From Chthonomonas sp. UBA6659 (GTDB taxonomy: Bacteria; Armatimonadota; Fimbriimonadia; Fimbriimonadales; Fimbriimonadaceae), in NCBI GenBank assembly GCA_002455425.1, contig DKKT01000085.1, positions 1 to 10,284 on the forward strand: a stretch of 10,284 bases of DNA, in the 5' to 3' direction. Of this stretch, positions 1 to 6,294 are shown piece after piece; position 1 is the first letter of the stretch; each line of letters starts with the position of its first letter. Made by a program: the position numbers and the translations under genes. The notes under the pieces were generated by a model. That model was not told where the DNA came from. It ran no database searches and saw only the letters and a program-made list of their open reading frames with translations.

Positions 1-25
1 CAGGGCTTCTTCGTGTCTCAGCCGA

Positions 26-409
26 TCAGCCTCGGTGTGAGCAGCTGCCGCAGCCGCCGCCCGTCGCCCCCGCGCTGTCCTCGGTCTTGAAGCTCGACCC
101 ACAGCCGCAGGAACTCGTCGCGTTCGGGTTCTCGATCTTGAATCCGCCTCCGAGCACGTCGTCGACATAGTCGACCTCCGCGCCCTCCATGTACTGGAGG
201 CTCAACGGGTCGACGAAGATCTTCAAGCCGTCTTGCTCGAACACATTGTCGTCCGCTTCGGGCGATTCGTCGTCAAGAGCCATTCCGTACTGGAGGCCCG
301 AACAACCGCCCCCCGCGACCCATACCCGGAGGGCTGCCGTCGTCTTCTCTTGGCTCGCCATGAGCTCCTTCAGTTCACAGGCTGCACGCGTCGTCAGTGT
401 AATCGGCAT
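26..409 (-). CDS. A-type iron-sulfur cluster carrier (IscA/ErpA/HesB family)
   Basis: A 127-residue cytosolic protein that would carry and deliver Fe-S clusters to target apoproteins. The family landmarks are visible: GGGCSGLQY with the first ligand Cys36, a VDPLS segment near residues 66-70, GGGFKIENPNA near 87-97, and the paired ligands Cys101 and Cys103 in CGCGSSF. Family members usually end just after that motif. This one continues about 20 residues into a Gly/Ser-rich tail with a second pair, Cys120 and Cys123 (GGGCGSC). The ATG at 409 is supported by AAGGA eight bases upstream and a possible -10 box further up. It is the last gene of the left minus-strand block, 63 bases after the unknown exported protein. 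No isc or suf partner genes are in view, so I cannot say whether it is closer to ErpA, SufA or IscA. Confidence 0.93.
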   Translation of the reverse strand: MPITLTTRAACELKELMASQEKTTAALRVWVAGGGCSGLQYGMALDDESPEADDNVFEQDGLKIFVDPLSLQYMEGAEVDYVDDVLGGGFKIENPNATSSCGCGSSFKTEDSAGATGGGCGSCSHRG

Positions 410-417
410 CGTTCGTT

Positions 418-436
418 TCCTTGGTCACCCATTCTA
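418..436 (-). promoter_or_regulatory. Putative -10 box and ribosome binding site of the Fe-S carrier gene
   Basis: On the minus strand TAGAAT (431-436) resembles a -10 box 21 bases before the ATG at 409. AAGGA (418-422) sits eight bases before the same ATG. No convincing -35 box lies at standard spacing. A 6-bp inverted repeat, CCATTC (429-434) and GAATGG (452-457) with 17 bases between, overlaps the -10 box and could be an operator, but repeats this short occur by chance. Confidence 0.4.
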
Positions 437-472
437 CGTGATTTTCGGCGCGAATGGTCGCATCGTCAAGAG

Positions 473-1426
473 CTACTTTGAGGCAACAAGCGTCATCGTG
501 CTCCCACCGTTGATCTTCTCCTCATACGTATTGCCCAGTTCGGTCCCTTCGATCTTGACGCTTCCCGTCGACTTCGCTCGGGCTTCGAGGGTCCTGCGCG
601 TCTTGAGGTCCAGGTCGAATTCGATCGTCGCGTCGAGAATGAGCTTCATCTCCTTCAGGCCGGACTGGTCTGGCCGCATCCGCAACGCTTGGTTGATGAA
701 CTTGGCCGCATCGGTGTCGAGCTTGAGGTCCGCCGTCACGCGGTGAACCTTGCGGCCGCCGGATTCGACGATCCCACGATAGGTGTATTCGTAGTCCAGC
801 CGCTGCACCGCACTTTTGTCTCCCGCGCCCTTGAGGGTCTGCGGAGAGTAGCCGACCGTCCGCTTCCATGTTTCGCCGACCGCAACCGGGTCATAGGGGA
901 GCTTGGGGCTGAAATCCAACGCCGAGTCGACGCCACCTGCAAACAGCGACAGCCGGTGGATTTCGCCGATGAATTGGCCGACGTCGAGGGTCTGGACGTG
1001 CTCACCCTCCGCCGAACTCCATGCACGAATGCGCGTGTCCTTCTTTTTGGCCGGCGGCTTAAGGTCCGTCATCTTGACCAGGTCGTTGATCGGCGAAACC
1101 TCGAGGAGGAAAAGCCACCCAAGTTTGGTCACCTTTGTTTTCGGCATCGAATCGGCCGTCTCGCCTTCGATCTCGGTCACCGTCGGACGGCTGTATCGAA
1201 TCTCGCCGATACCGTCCGCCTTCAAGCTCACGACCTCGGTCGTGAACTTATAGTTGATATCGAAGTCCTGGGGAAGAAACGTCTGAAGTTCGCCCTGGCG
1301 GATCTGAGCCTGAATCGTGGATTTCACCTCGTACTGGAGCTTCTCACCCTTGGTGAACACCCGGCCGATATCGACGGGCTCCGGAACCGACGTCGCCATT
1401 GCGATTGCCGCAAGTGTCGTGATCAT
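473..1426 (-). CDS. Exported protein of unknown function (317 aa)
   Basis: I do not recognise a named family. Residues 1-17 form a short hydrophobic stretch (MITTLAAIAMATSVPEP) that could be a signal peptide with cleavage after an A-x-A site, although it lacks the usual positive N-terminus. A stop codon lies three codons upstream, so a longer N-terminus is not available. The rest alternates polar and hydrophobic residues in a pattern that suggests beta-strands (for example KLQYEVKSTI, GEIRYSRPTV, TIEFDLDLKTRRTLEA). It has GETW near the middle and no cysteine or obvious catalytic motif. This resembles periplasmic beta-rich proteins of the DUF6263 type, an impression rather than a match. It lies 34 bases after the kdsB stop with what looks like its own promoter. 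Confidence 0.8.
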   Translation of the reverse strand: MITTLAAIAMATSVPEPVDIGRVFTKGEKLQYEVKSTIQAQIRQGELQTFLPQDFDINYKFTTEVVSLKADGIGEIRYSRPTVTEIEGETADSMPKTKVTKLGWLFLLEVSPINDLVKMTDLKPPAKKKDTRIRAWSSAEGEHVQTLDVGQFIGEIHRLSLFAGGVDSALDFSPKLPYDPVAVGETWKRTVGYSPQTLKGAGDKSAVQRLDYEYTYRGIVESGGRKVHRVTADLKLDTDAAKFINQALRMRPDQSGLKEMKLILDATIEFDLDLKTRRTLEARAKSTGSVKIEGTELGNTYEEKINGGSTMTLVASK

Positions 1427-1435
1427 GGTGCATTA

Positions 1436-1464
1436 ATGATACGCGAGAGAAGGTGTGCCGTCAC
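1436..1464 (-). promoter_or_regulatory. Predicted sigma-70-like promoter giving a nearly leaderless transcript
   Basis: On the minus strand GTGACG (1459-1464, compare TTGACA) and TATCAT (1436-1441, compare TATAAT) are separated by 17 bases. The -35 box overlaps the kdsB stop codon. The expected transcription start falls about three bases before the ATG at 1426, and no Shine-Dalgarno sequence precedes that ATG. This would let the unknown exported protein be expressed independently of kdsB. Confidence 0.45.
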
Positions 1465-2192
1465 GCTGAATGGCGCGCTGCGAGCAACTTTCGCACCTCC
1501 TCCGCTTGCTCGGGCGTATCCACGGCGAGTTCGCTCGCCTCGGCCGGACTCATGAAGATCCGAACGCCGTGCTCCATGAAGCGAAGCTGCTCCAGGCTCT
1601 CGGCCGTTTCGAGCGGGGTCGGGGCTCGCCGTGCGAAGTCGAGGAGAGGGCCGCGGCGATAGGCGTACAGGCCGATGTGCTTCTTGACGGGCTCGAACCG
1701 AGCGTTTCGCGCAAAGGGAATCGGCCAGCGGCTGAAGTACAGCGCGTACCCCGATTGATCGGTAACGACCTTGACCACCGCCGGATTCTCTTCGTCCCCA
1801 TCCAGGCACGTGCCGAAGACGCTCGCCATCTCGATGTCGGGGTTCTCGAGGATCGGTGCAGCGCACGCGCGAATGCTCGACGGCCGAATCAGCGGCTCGT
1901 CCCCTTGAACGTTTACGTAAACGTCGGCCACGATCTGGTCCGCAACTTCCGCAATGCGGTCGGTCCCCGTCGGGTGGTCCGGACTTGTCGAAACCGCCTC
2001 GGCCCCGAACGCTCGGCAGGCCTCGACGATCTCCGAATCGGGTGTCGCCACGACGACGCGGCCGGCGACGCCCGAAGCTTGCGCCGCCTCGACGACCCAT
2101 TGCACCATCGGCTTTCCGAGGAGATCGCAGAGCGGCTTACCCGGAAATCGGGTCGCCCCCATCCGGGCGGGAATCACGATGACACACGACAT
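1461..2192 (-). CDS. kdsB: 3-deoxy-manno-octulosonate cytidylyltransferase (CMP-KDO synthetase)
   Basis: This cytosolic enzyme couples KDO to CMP from CTP, giving the activated sugar used to build the inner core of lipopolysaccharide. The 243-residue length matches the family. Characteristic motifs run in order: the nucleotide-binding IPARMGATRFPGKPL at residues 7-21, TGTDR near 75-79, VNVQGDEP near 93-100, HIGLYAYR near 162-169, LEQLRFMEHG near 190-199 and VDTPEQ near 214-219. I chose the ATG at 2192 because the conserved first strand (CVIVIPAR) begins right there. An ATG three codons further up (2201) is equally possible. The open frame continues upstream to 2525, but that part is Arg/Pro-rich and overlaps the spacer and cheD. 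No strong Shine-Dalgarno precedes either ATG. It heads the left minus-strand block and marks the organism as having KDO-containing LPS. Confidence 0.95.
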   Translation of the reverse strand: MSCVIVIPARMGATRFPGKPLCDLLGKPMVQWVVEAAQASGVAGRVVVATPDSEIVEACRAFGAEAVSTSPDHPTGTDRIAEVADQIVADVYVNVQGDEPLIRPSSIRACAAPILENPDIEMASVFGTCLDGDEENPAVVKVVTDQSGYALYFSRWPIPFARNARFEPVKKHIGLYAYRRGPLLDFARRAPTPLETAESLEQLRFMEHGVRIFMSPAEASELAVDTPEQAEEVRKLLAARHSA

Positions 2193-2220
2193 CGCCGTCA
2201 TTGTGTCCGAATCCGGCACG

Positions 2221-2236
2221 CCCGTAACAATACGGG
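2221..2236. repeat. Perfect inverted repeat upstream of kdsB
   Basis: CCCGTA and TACGGG flank the four bases ACAA, giving a perfect 6-bp stem. On the minus strand the repeat covers TATTGT (2227-2232), a candidate -10 box about 35 bases before the kdsB ATG. A protein bound here could therefore control kdsB. No good -35 box is visible, so the promoter assignment is weak. Confidence 0.45.
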
Positions 2237-2282
2237 ACCGGTGAGAGTGACCGTGTGGAATACCGTTTTCGGCTTCAGCGCG

Positions 2283-2307
2283 GAACGGCCTACACAAGGA
2301 GCCGTTC
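2283..2307. repeat. Inverted repeat in the kdsB-cheD divergent spacer
   Basis: GAACGGC (2283-2289) and GCCGTTC (2301-2307) form a perfect 7-bp stem around an 11-base loop that contains AAGGAG. It lies upstream of cheD and downstream of no gene, so a terminator is unlikely. It could be an operator or a hairpin in the cheD leader. There is no run of T after it. Confidence 0.4.
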
Positions 2308-2332
2308 GGCACCGACGATAGTTGAGGGCGAC

Positions 2333-2497
2333 ATGGATTCAAGAGATAGTTGCAAAGTGGGGGCGGTGGAACGTTCGACCGTGCGGGGGATGGCGACCAG
2401 CGATCTCGGAAGCGTCTTGTCTGCGCGTTCCTGCCGGACGGTTGGGGCACTGAGAGCCGTCGTCGCGGATCCGACGCGGCAGCGGGAGGTCGGTTGA
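2333..2497 (+). CDS. Possible 54-residue leader ORF coupled to cheD (doubtful)
   Basis: An ATG at 2333, preceded by GAGGG four bases upstream, opens a 54-codon frame whose TGA overlaps the cheD ATG in the arrangement TGATG. That geometry is typical of translational coupling. The frame extends upstream to another ATG at 2255. The predicted peptide is Arg-, Ser- and Val-rich with two cysteines and no recognisable domain or membrane segment. Its codon use (TCA, AGA, AGT, AAA near the start) is less GC-biased than that of its neighbours. The rest of the 304-base spacer 2193-2496 holds only the two inverted repeats. It may simply be a chance open frame. Confidence 0.22.
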   Translation: MDSRDSCKVGAVERSTVRGMATSDLGSVLSARSCRTVGALRAVVADPTRQREVG

Positions 2498-3021
2498 TGC
2501 CTGGACTCCAAACATGGGTCGGCATGTCCGAAATTCACGTCCAGAAGGGACCAACCCTTTTCACGTGCGCCGGATTGGCGAGCTGCATCGGGCTCGTCGC
2601 CTACGATCCACTCGCGAAGGTGGGCGGCATGGCGCACATCATGCTCCCCGAGAGCTTTCCCGAGAAACCGACCGCAAAGCCAGGTCAGTTCGCCAACACC
2701 GCGATTCCTGCCCTGCTCGACGAGATGGAGCGTCTCGGGGCATCACCGACGAAGCTGATCGCAGCCTACGCCGGCGGAGCCCAGGTCTTCCGATTTGGAG
2801 CCGGGAAGGAAGCTCTCGGCGTCGGTGCGCGCAACGCCGCCGCGGTCGCCGAGTGGGTCCGCAAGTACGGCTTGAAGGTCGTCGCCGAGGACGTCGGGGG
2901 CAACCTTGGTCGCACCCTGACGATGTGCACGACATCCGGCGATGTGAAGGTCCGCACCGTCGACGGCGTTGAGCGGGTGCTCTGCAACGTGTTACAGGAA
3001 CCATGGCAACCAACACCATGA
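2497..3021 (+). CDS. cheD: Chemoreceptor glutamine deamidase CheD
   Basis: CheD deamidates specific glutamines on methyl-accepting chemotaxis receptors and, in several bacteria, also binds CheC. The 174-residue protein shows the family's catalytic layout: Thr23 and Cys30 in TCAGLASCIG, and His47 in GGMAHIMLP. C-terminal motifs such as YAGGAQVF and EDVGGNLGRT are also present. The ATG at 2497 is chosen because GGGAGGT (2484-2490) ends six bases before it and homology begins shortly after. The open frame extends to 2350, but that part is unrelated Arg/Gly-rich sequence. The stop overlaps the next gene, so the two are almost certainly co-transcribed. No receptor, CheA, CheW or CheC gene is in the window, so its targets are encoded elsewhere. 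Confidence 0.93.
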   Translation: MPGLQTWVGMSEIHVQKGPTLFTCAGLASCIGLVAYDPLAKVGGMAHIMLPESFPEKPTAKPGQFANTAIPALLDEMERLGASPTKLIAAYAGGAQVFRFGAGKEALGVGARNAAAVAEWVRKYGLKVVAEDVGGNLGRTLTMCTTSGDVKVRTVDGVERVLCNVLQEPWQPTP

Positions 3022-3872
3022 CCATCGAAGATATCGTCCGGAAAACCACGGACCTGCCGACGATGCCGGCGGCCGCGATCCGGGTGATCCGCGAAGCCGA
3101 CTCGAGCACGAGTACGGCCGGCACCATGGCCCAAAGCCTGGCCCAAGACCAATCGCTGAGCGCTCGCGTGCTTCGCCTCGCGAACAGCGCATACTACGGC
3201 CTCTCCCGACGCATCACGAATCTTCAGGAGGCCGTGATCGTCCTTGGCATGCGCTCGATCCGCAACCTGGCGATGGTCGCTTCCACCTACCCGTGGATGA
3301 CCCGGCCCCTCAAAGGCTACGGCCTCGGCCCTCGGCAGTTGTGGACGCACAGCTTCGGCGTCGCGATCGGCGCCCAACTCGTCGCCCAGAAGGCGAGACT
3401 CGATGACGCCGACGCAGCATTCACCGCCGGCCTGCTCCACGATCTCGGCAAGGTCGCCCTCTCGGTTTGGCTCGAAGACAAGGTCGCCCAACTTATCGGA
3501 ATCGCCATCGCCGAAGGAGTCACCTTCGACGAAGCCGAGCGTCGGGTCCTCGGATTCGATCACACCGAAGTCGGTGAGTATCTCGCCGAGAGCTGGAACC
3601 TCCCCTCGGTGTTGACCCAGGCGATCCGCTACCACCATCAGCCGAACCTTGCAGAACCGCCGTCCAAGTTGGTCGATGCCGTCCACGTCGGCGACTATCT
3701 CACCATGACCATGGGTTTCGGGCTCGGTGCCGACGGACTTCAGTACGAGTTCTTCGAGGAGGCTCTGGAGCGTCTCAAACTCAGCGCTGAGGACCTCGAT
3801 ACCGTGACCGACTCGTTCGTTCTAGCCTATGAAGGCTATGAGTCGATGTTCATGGAGCTGCAGGTGGCATGA
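3003..3872 (+). CDS. HDOD domain signalling protein
   Basis: HDOD proteins are soluble regulators related to HD phosphohydrolases, often linked to chemotaxis, c-di-GMP signalling and motility. This 289-residue protein is essentially one HDOD domain. It begins with the typical DLPTMPAAAIRVI (18-30), then DQSLSARVLRLANSAYYG (49-66), a bridging helix, GLLHDLGK (143-150), DHTEVGEYLAESW (186-198) and the RYHHQP motif (209-214). His116, His146-Asp147, His187 and His211/His212 are in place, so most of the HD metal-site residues are retained. A phosphohydrolase function cannot be excluded, although most HDOD proteins are thought to be non-enzymatic. The cheD stop lies within the first codons. The start may be ATG 3003 or ATG 3018, the latter giving an ATGA overlap. 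AGGAA at 2996-3000 is too close to the first and rather far from the second. Confidence 0.92.
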   Translation: MATNTMTIEDIVRKTTDLPTMPAAAIRVIREADSSTSTAGTMAQSLAQDQSLSARVLRLANSAYYGLSRRITNLQEAVIVLGMRSIRNLAMVASTYPWMTRPLKGYGLGPRQLWTHSFGVAIGAQLVAQKARLDDADAAFTAGLLHDLGKVALSVWLEDKVAQLIGIAIAEGVTFDEAERRVLGFDHTEVGEYLAESWNLPSVLTQAIRYHHQPNLAEPPSKLVDAVHVGDYLTMTMGFGLGADGLQYEFFEEALERLKLSAEDLDTVTDSFVLAYEGYESMFMELQVA

Positions 3873-3981
3873 CCTCTGATGGGTTACGGAAGGCGAACCG
3901 CAACCGCATCAGGCATGACGAATTCCGCGGATTCGAAGCTTGGTTGCCTTCTTGACGGTCTGACCGGCACGCTCGCCGACT
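3873..3981. other. Convergent intergenic region without a clear terminator
   Basis: These 109 bases separate the converging HDOD and msrB genes. I see a GAAGGC...GCCTTC pair that could form a long-loop imperfect hairpin, but there is no T-run and no compact stem-loop, so I do not call a terminator. Confidence 0.4.
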
Positions 3982-4485
3982 TCACTTCTTCTTGAAGGTC
4001 AAGACCGTACCGTTGATGCAGTAGCGAAGTCCGGTCGGCTTCGGGCCGTCATCGAACACATGGCCCAGGTGCCCGTCGCACTTGGCGCAGTTGACCGACG
4101 TCCGGATCATCCCATAGCTTGTGTCCTTCTCGATCCAGATGGAGGCGGCCGAGAAGGGCTGGTAGAACGAGGGCCAGCCCGTGCCCGAATCGAACTTGGA
4201 CGACGTCTTGAACACCGGGTTCCCGCAACCCACACACGAGTACGTCCCCTCCTCCTTGATGTGGAGATTCACCCCGCAAAACGCGGGCTCGGTGCCACTG
4301 CCGCGCAGGATCTTGTACTGCTCCGGCGTCAGCCTCTTCTTCCACTCCGCGTCGGAGAGCACGACTTTGTCCTTTCGCTTCGGACTTGAGTTCGCGACGC
4401 CGGCAATCTTCAAGTCCTGAGCCGGCATCGCCACGCAACCGGTCAGACCGACGAGGGCGAGAACACTGAGGGGGATCCACCGCAT
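3982..4485 (-). CDS. msrB: Peptide-methionine (R)-S-oxide reductase MsrB, predicted lipoprotein
   Basis: MsrB repairs methionine-R-sulfoxide in oxidised proteins. The 167-residue product begins with a lipoprotein signal (MRWIPLSVLALVGLTGC). The lipobox is LTGC with Cys17 as the lipidated residue, followed by Val, so sorting to the outer membrane on its periplasmic face is expected. The MsrB domain spans about 43-165: two zinc CxxC pairs (Cys84/Cys87 and Cys133/Cys136), SGTGWPSFY (100-108), GHLGHVFDDGP (138-148) and the catalytic Cys156 in RYCINGT. The usual resolving cysteine within SGCGWPSF is Thr here. Cys70 (AFCGVN) sits where an alternative resolving cysteine is known in some MsrBs. It stands alone, divergent from the kinase operon with 144 bases between the two annotated starts. 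No MsrA gene is nearby. Confidence 0.95.
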   Translation of the reverse strand: MRWIPLSVLALVGLTGCVAMPAQDLKIAGVANSSPKRKDKVVLSDAEWKKRLTPEQYKILRGSGTEPAFCGVNLHIKEEGTYSCVGCGNPVFKTSSKFDSGTGWPSFYQPFSAASIWIEKDTSYGMIRTSVNCAKCDGHLGHVFDDGPKPTGLRYCINGTVLTFKKK

Positions 4486-4539
4486 GACTATGACTAAGCA
4501 ACCGACCCCCGATTTGGTTCCCAGCCGCGAGTCGCAAGC

Positions 4540-4554
4540 TACACTTCATCCATT
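4540..4554 (+). promoter_or_regulatory. Possible -10 box and non-standard ATT start of the kinase gene
   Basis: TACACT (4540-4545) fits the TANNNT pattern of a -10 box. Transcription would start about seven bases later, at an ATT (4552-4554) in frame with the kinase. A TTGGTT at 4514 is 20 bases upstream, too far for a standard -35. The frame is open from 4498 with no ATG, GTG or TTG before 4630, so a leaderless ATT-started message is one way to include the conserved N-terminal helix. Speculative. Confidence 0.2.
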
Positions 4555-4629
4555 CCGAACCGCGACGGCGCCCCTGAATCGTCCGATCCGCTCGACATCC
4601 TGCGACGTCGAGAAGCCGGTCTGCGTGAC

Positions 4630-6294
4630 GTGATCGAAGCGATCGGGAGCGGGCTCGAACTGAACGAGCTGCTCACCCGCATCGCCGAGGGTGCCTGTCG
4701 ACTGCTTGACGCGGACAACGGCACGATCGGCCTCATCGACCCCTTTCTGAACCGCATCCGAGTCGCTGCGGCCTATCGAATGCCCGGCGACGAGCTCGGA
4801 TCACTCTGGCCGATGGGTGAGGGCCTGATGGGTCAAGTCTGGGTCGCGAATGCGCCGATCGTGAAAGGCCGCTACGCCGAGATCGTCGGCAACGACGGGG
4901 TCGACCTCGGCGATTTCGCGGTCATCGGGGTCCCGATCCGTTGGCGGGATCGTCTGATCGGGGTCTTTGGCCTCGGCTCGGCACCGCCCCGACAGTTCGG
5001 CGACGACGATATCCGGGTTCTCGAGCAGTTCGGCGCCCACGCCGCGATCGCGATCGAGAACGCGCGCCTCTTCGAAACGACCCAAGACGCTCTCGCCCAG
5101 CTCCAAATCCTCTACGACACCAGCGCCCGCATGGCGATGGCGCTCAACGCCGACGACGTCGTCCAAGCCTATCTCGAGCAGGTTGCTCAGCTTGGACGCT
5201 TTGCCTGCACGATCACCGAATACCTCTTCGATGAACGCGGCGATCGGTGCGACGTGGTGGTCAAAGGACGGTGGGAGCGCACCGAGGGCCTGGCCCTGAC
5301 CAATCGTCGCGTTGGCTACGCCCGCGATTCCTTGGACGACCTCCTCGACCGCGGCGAGCCGGTCTTGATCGAGGATGTGCGCACCGACCAGCGCGTTTCC
5401 GAGACCCTTCGGGCGATGCAGGTTCGGGAAGGACGGCCCGCCCTCGCGCTCTTCCCCTTGATGACCGGCGGGGTCCGCACCGGCCTCGTGATCCTGAGCG
5501 CGACGACCCCCCACGCGTGGGCCGAGCGAGACTATCGAGCGATCCTTGCAACCTCGGGCCACCTCGCTCTCGCTCTCGAACGTCGCCGCCAGCAGCAACT
5601 CCTGGGCGAGGCCGAACGCCAAGTCGCCATCCTCGAAGATCGGCGGCGCCTAGCGCATGAACTTCACGACTCCGTGACCCAACTGCTGACCGGCATCAGC
5701 CTGATCGCTCAGGCGGCCCCGGCCTTGTGGAATCGCGATCCTGACCAGGCCGAGGTTCGCCTCGGCCAACTCGTCGACCTCAGTCGTCGCGCCCTTCAGG
5801 AGATGCGCACCCTCTTGGCCGAACTCCGCACCAGCCCCGCCGAGATCGCCCCACCCCTCGCCCCACCCGCAACCCGCGAGGCGGACGCACTCGTCCTGAC
5901 CCTTGAGAGGCACCTCGCTTCCCTGAATTCCGACGAGGTCGATCTCCAACTCAGCGCCGAACACTACGTCGCTCAGTCCTCGGATCTCGAGCACGCGCTC
6001 TGGCGCATCGCCCAGGAAGCCGTCACGAATGCCCTCAAGCATGCTCGCGCGACGAAAATCTTGGTGGCTCTCGCCGTCGATGAGGCGAACGTCGTCCTCA
6101 CCGTCTCCGACGATGGTGTCGGCTTCGACCCCACCGACCGACCCGAGGTCGACCTCGAACGCGGCACCGGCCTCGGCTTGACCGGGATCGCGCAACGCGT
6201 GGCGGGTCTCGGCGGCCGGAGTCGGGTACAAAGCGGATCAGGGTTGGGCACGGTCGTGGAGGCAGTTTTGCCCCGCGCCGATCAGGTGACTTGA
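4630..6294 (+). CDS. Double-GAF sensor histidine kinase, NarL-type (HisKA_3)
   Basis: This is the sensor half of a two-component system. No membrane segment is visible, so it should sense a cytosolic signal. The 554 residues comprise a first GAF domain (about 10-147), a second GAF (about 165-315), a short coiled linker, and a HisKA_3 dimerisation/phosphoacceptor helix with ELHDSVTQ, where His346 should be phosphorylated. The ATPase domain follows: Asn467 in the N box (AQEAVTNALKHA), DDGVGF at 494-499 and GTGLGL at 512-517. No haem or Fe-S ligand set is evident; cysteines are few (23, 193, 207). The GTG at 4630 is the only standard start codon in this frame. The helix that normally precedes the GAF domain (DILRRREAGLRDVIEA) is encoded just upstream, so translation probably begins earlier at a non-standard codon. 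The stop overlaps the response regulator ATG. Confidence 0.93.
   Translation: MIEAIGSGLELNELLTRIAEGACRLLDADNGTIGLIDPFLNRIRVAAAYRMPGDELGSLWPMGEGLMGQVWVANAPIVKGRYAEIVGNDGVDLGDFAVIGVPIRWRDRLIGVFGLGSAPPRQFGDDDIRVLEQFGAHAAIAIENARLFETTQDALAQLQILYDTSARMAMALNADDVVQAYLEQVAQLGRFACTITEYLFDERGDRCDVVVKGRWERTEGLALTNRRVGYARDSLDDLLDRGEPVLIEDVRTDQRVSETLRAMQVREGRPALALFPLMTGGVRTGLVILSATTPHAWAERDYRAILATSGHLALALERRRQQQLLGEAERQVAILEDRRRLAHELHDSVTQLLTGISLIAQAAPALWNRDPDQAEVRLGQLVDLSRRALQEMRTLLAELRTSPAEIAPPLAPPATREADALVLTLERHLASLNSDEVDLQLSAEHYVAQSSDLEHALWRIAQEAVTNALKHARATKILVALAVDEANVVLTVSDDGVGFDPTDRPEVDLERGTGLGLTGIAQRVAGLGGRSRVQSGSGLGTVVEAVLPRADQVT

Noticed and set aside
2350..2496. N-terminal extension of cheD
   Set aside because: No CheD similarity, and a well-placed GGGAGGT supports the ATG at 2497.
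2193..2525. N-terminal extension of kdsB up to 2525
   Set aside because: KdsB homology begins at residue 2 from the ATG at 2192; the extension is Arg/Pro-rich, crosses the spacer and would overlap cheD on the other strand.
2766..3686. A 306-codon minus-strand frame across cheD and the HDOD gene
   Set aside because: Antisense to two genes with conserved active-site motifs; composition is typical of a shadow frame.
4484..4633. A 49-codon plus-strand frame beginning ATG ACT ATG ACT
   Set aside because: No recognisable product and it overlaps the msrB start by two bases; kept only as a possible frameshifted N-terminus of the kinase.
4801..5622. A 273-codon minus-strand frame inside the kinase gene
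   Set aside because: Antisense shadow of the GAF domains; no recognisable motif and no start signal.
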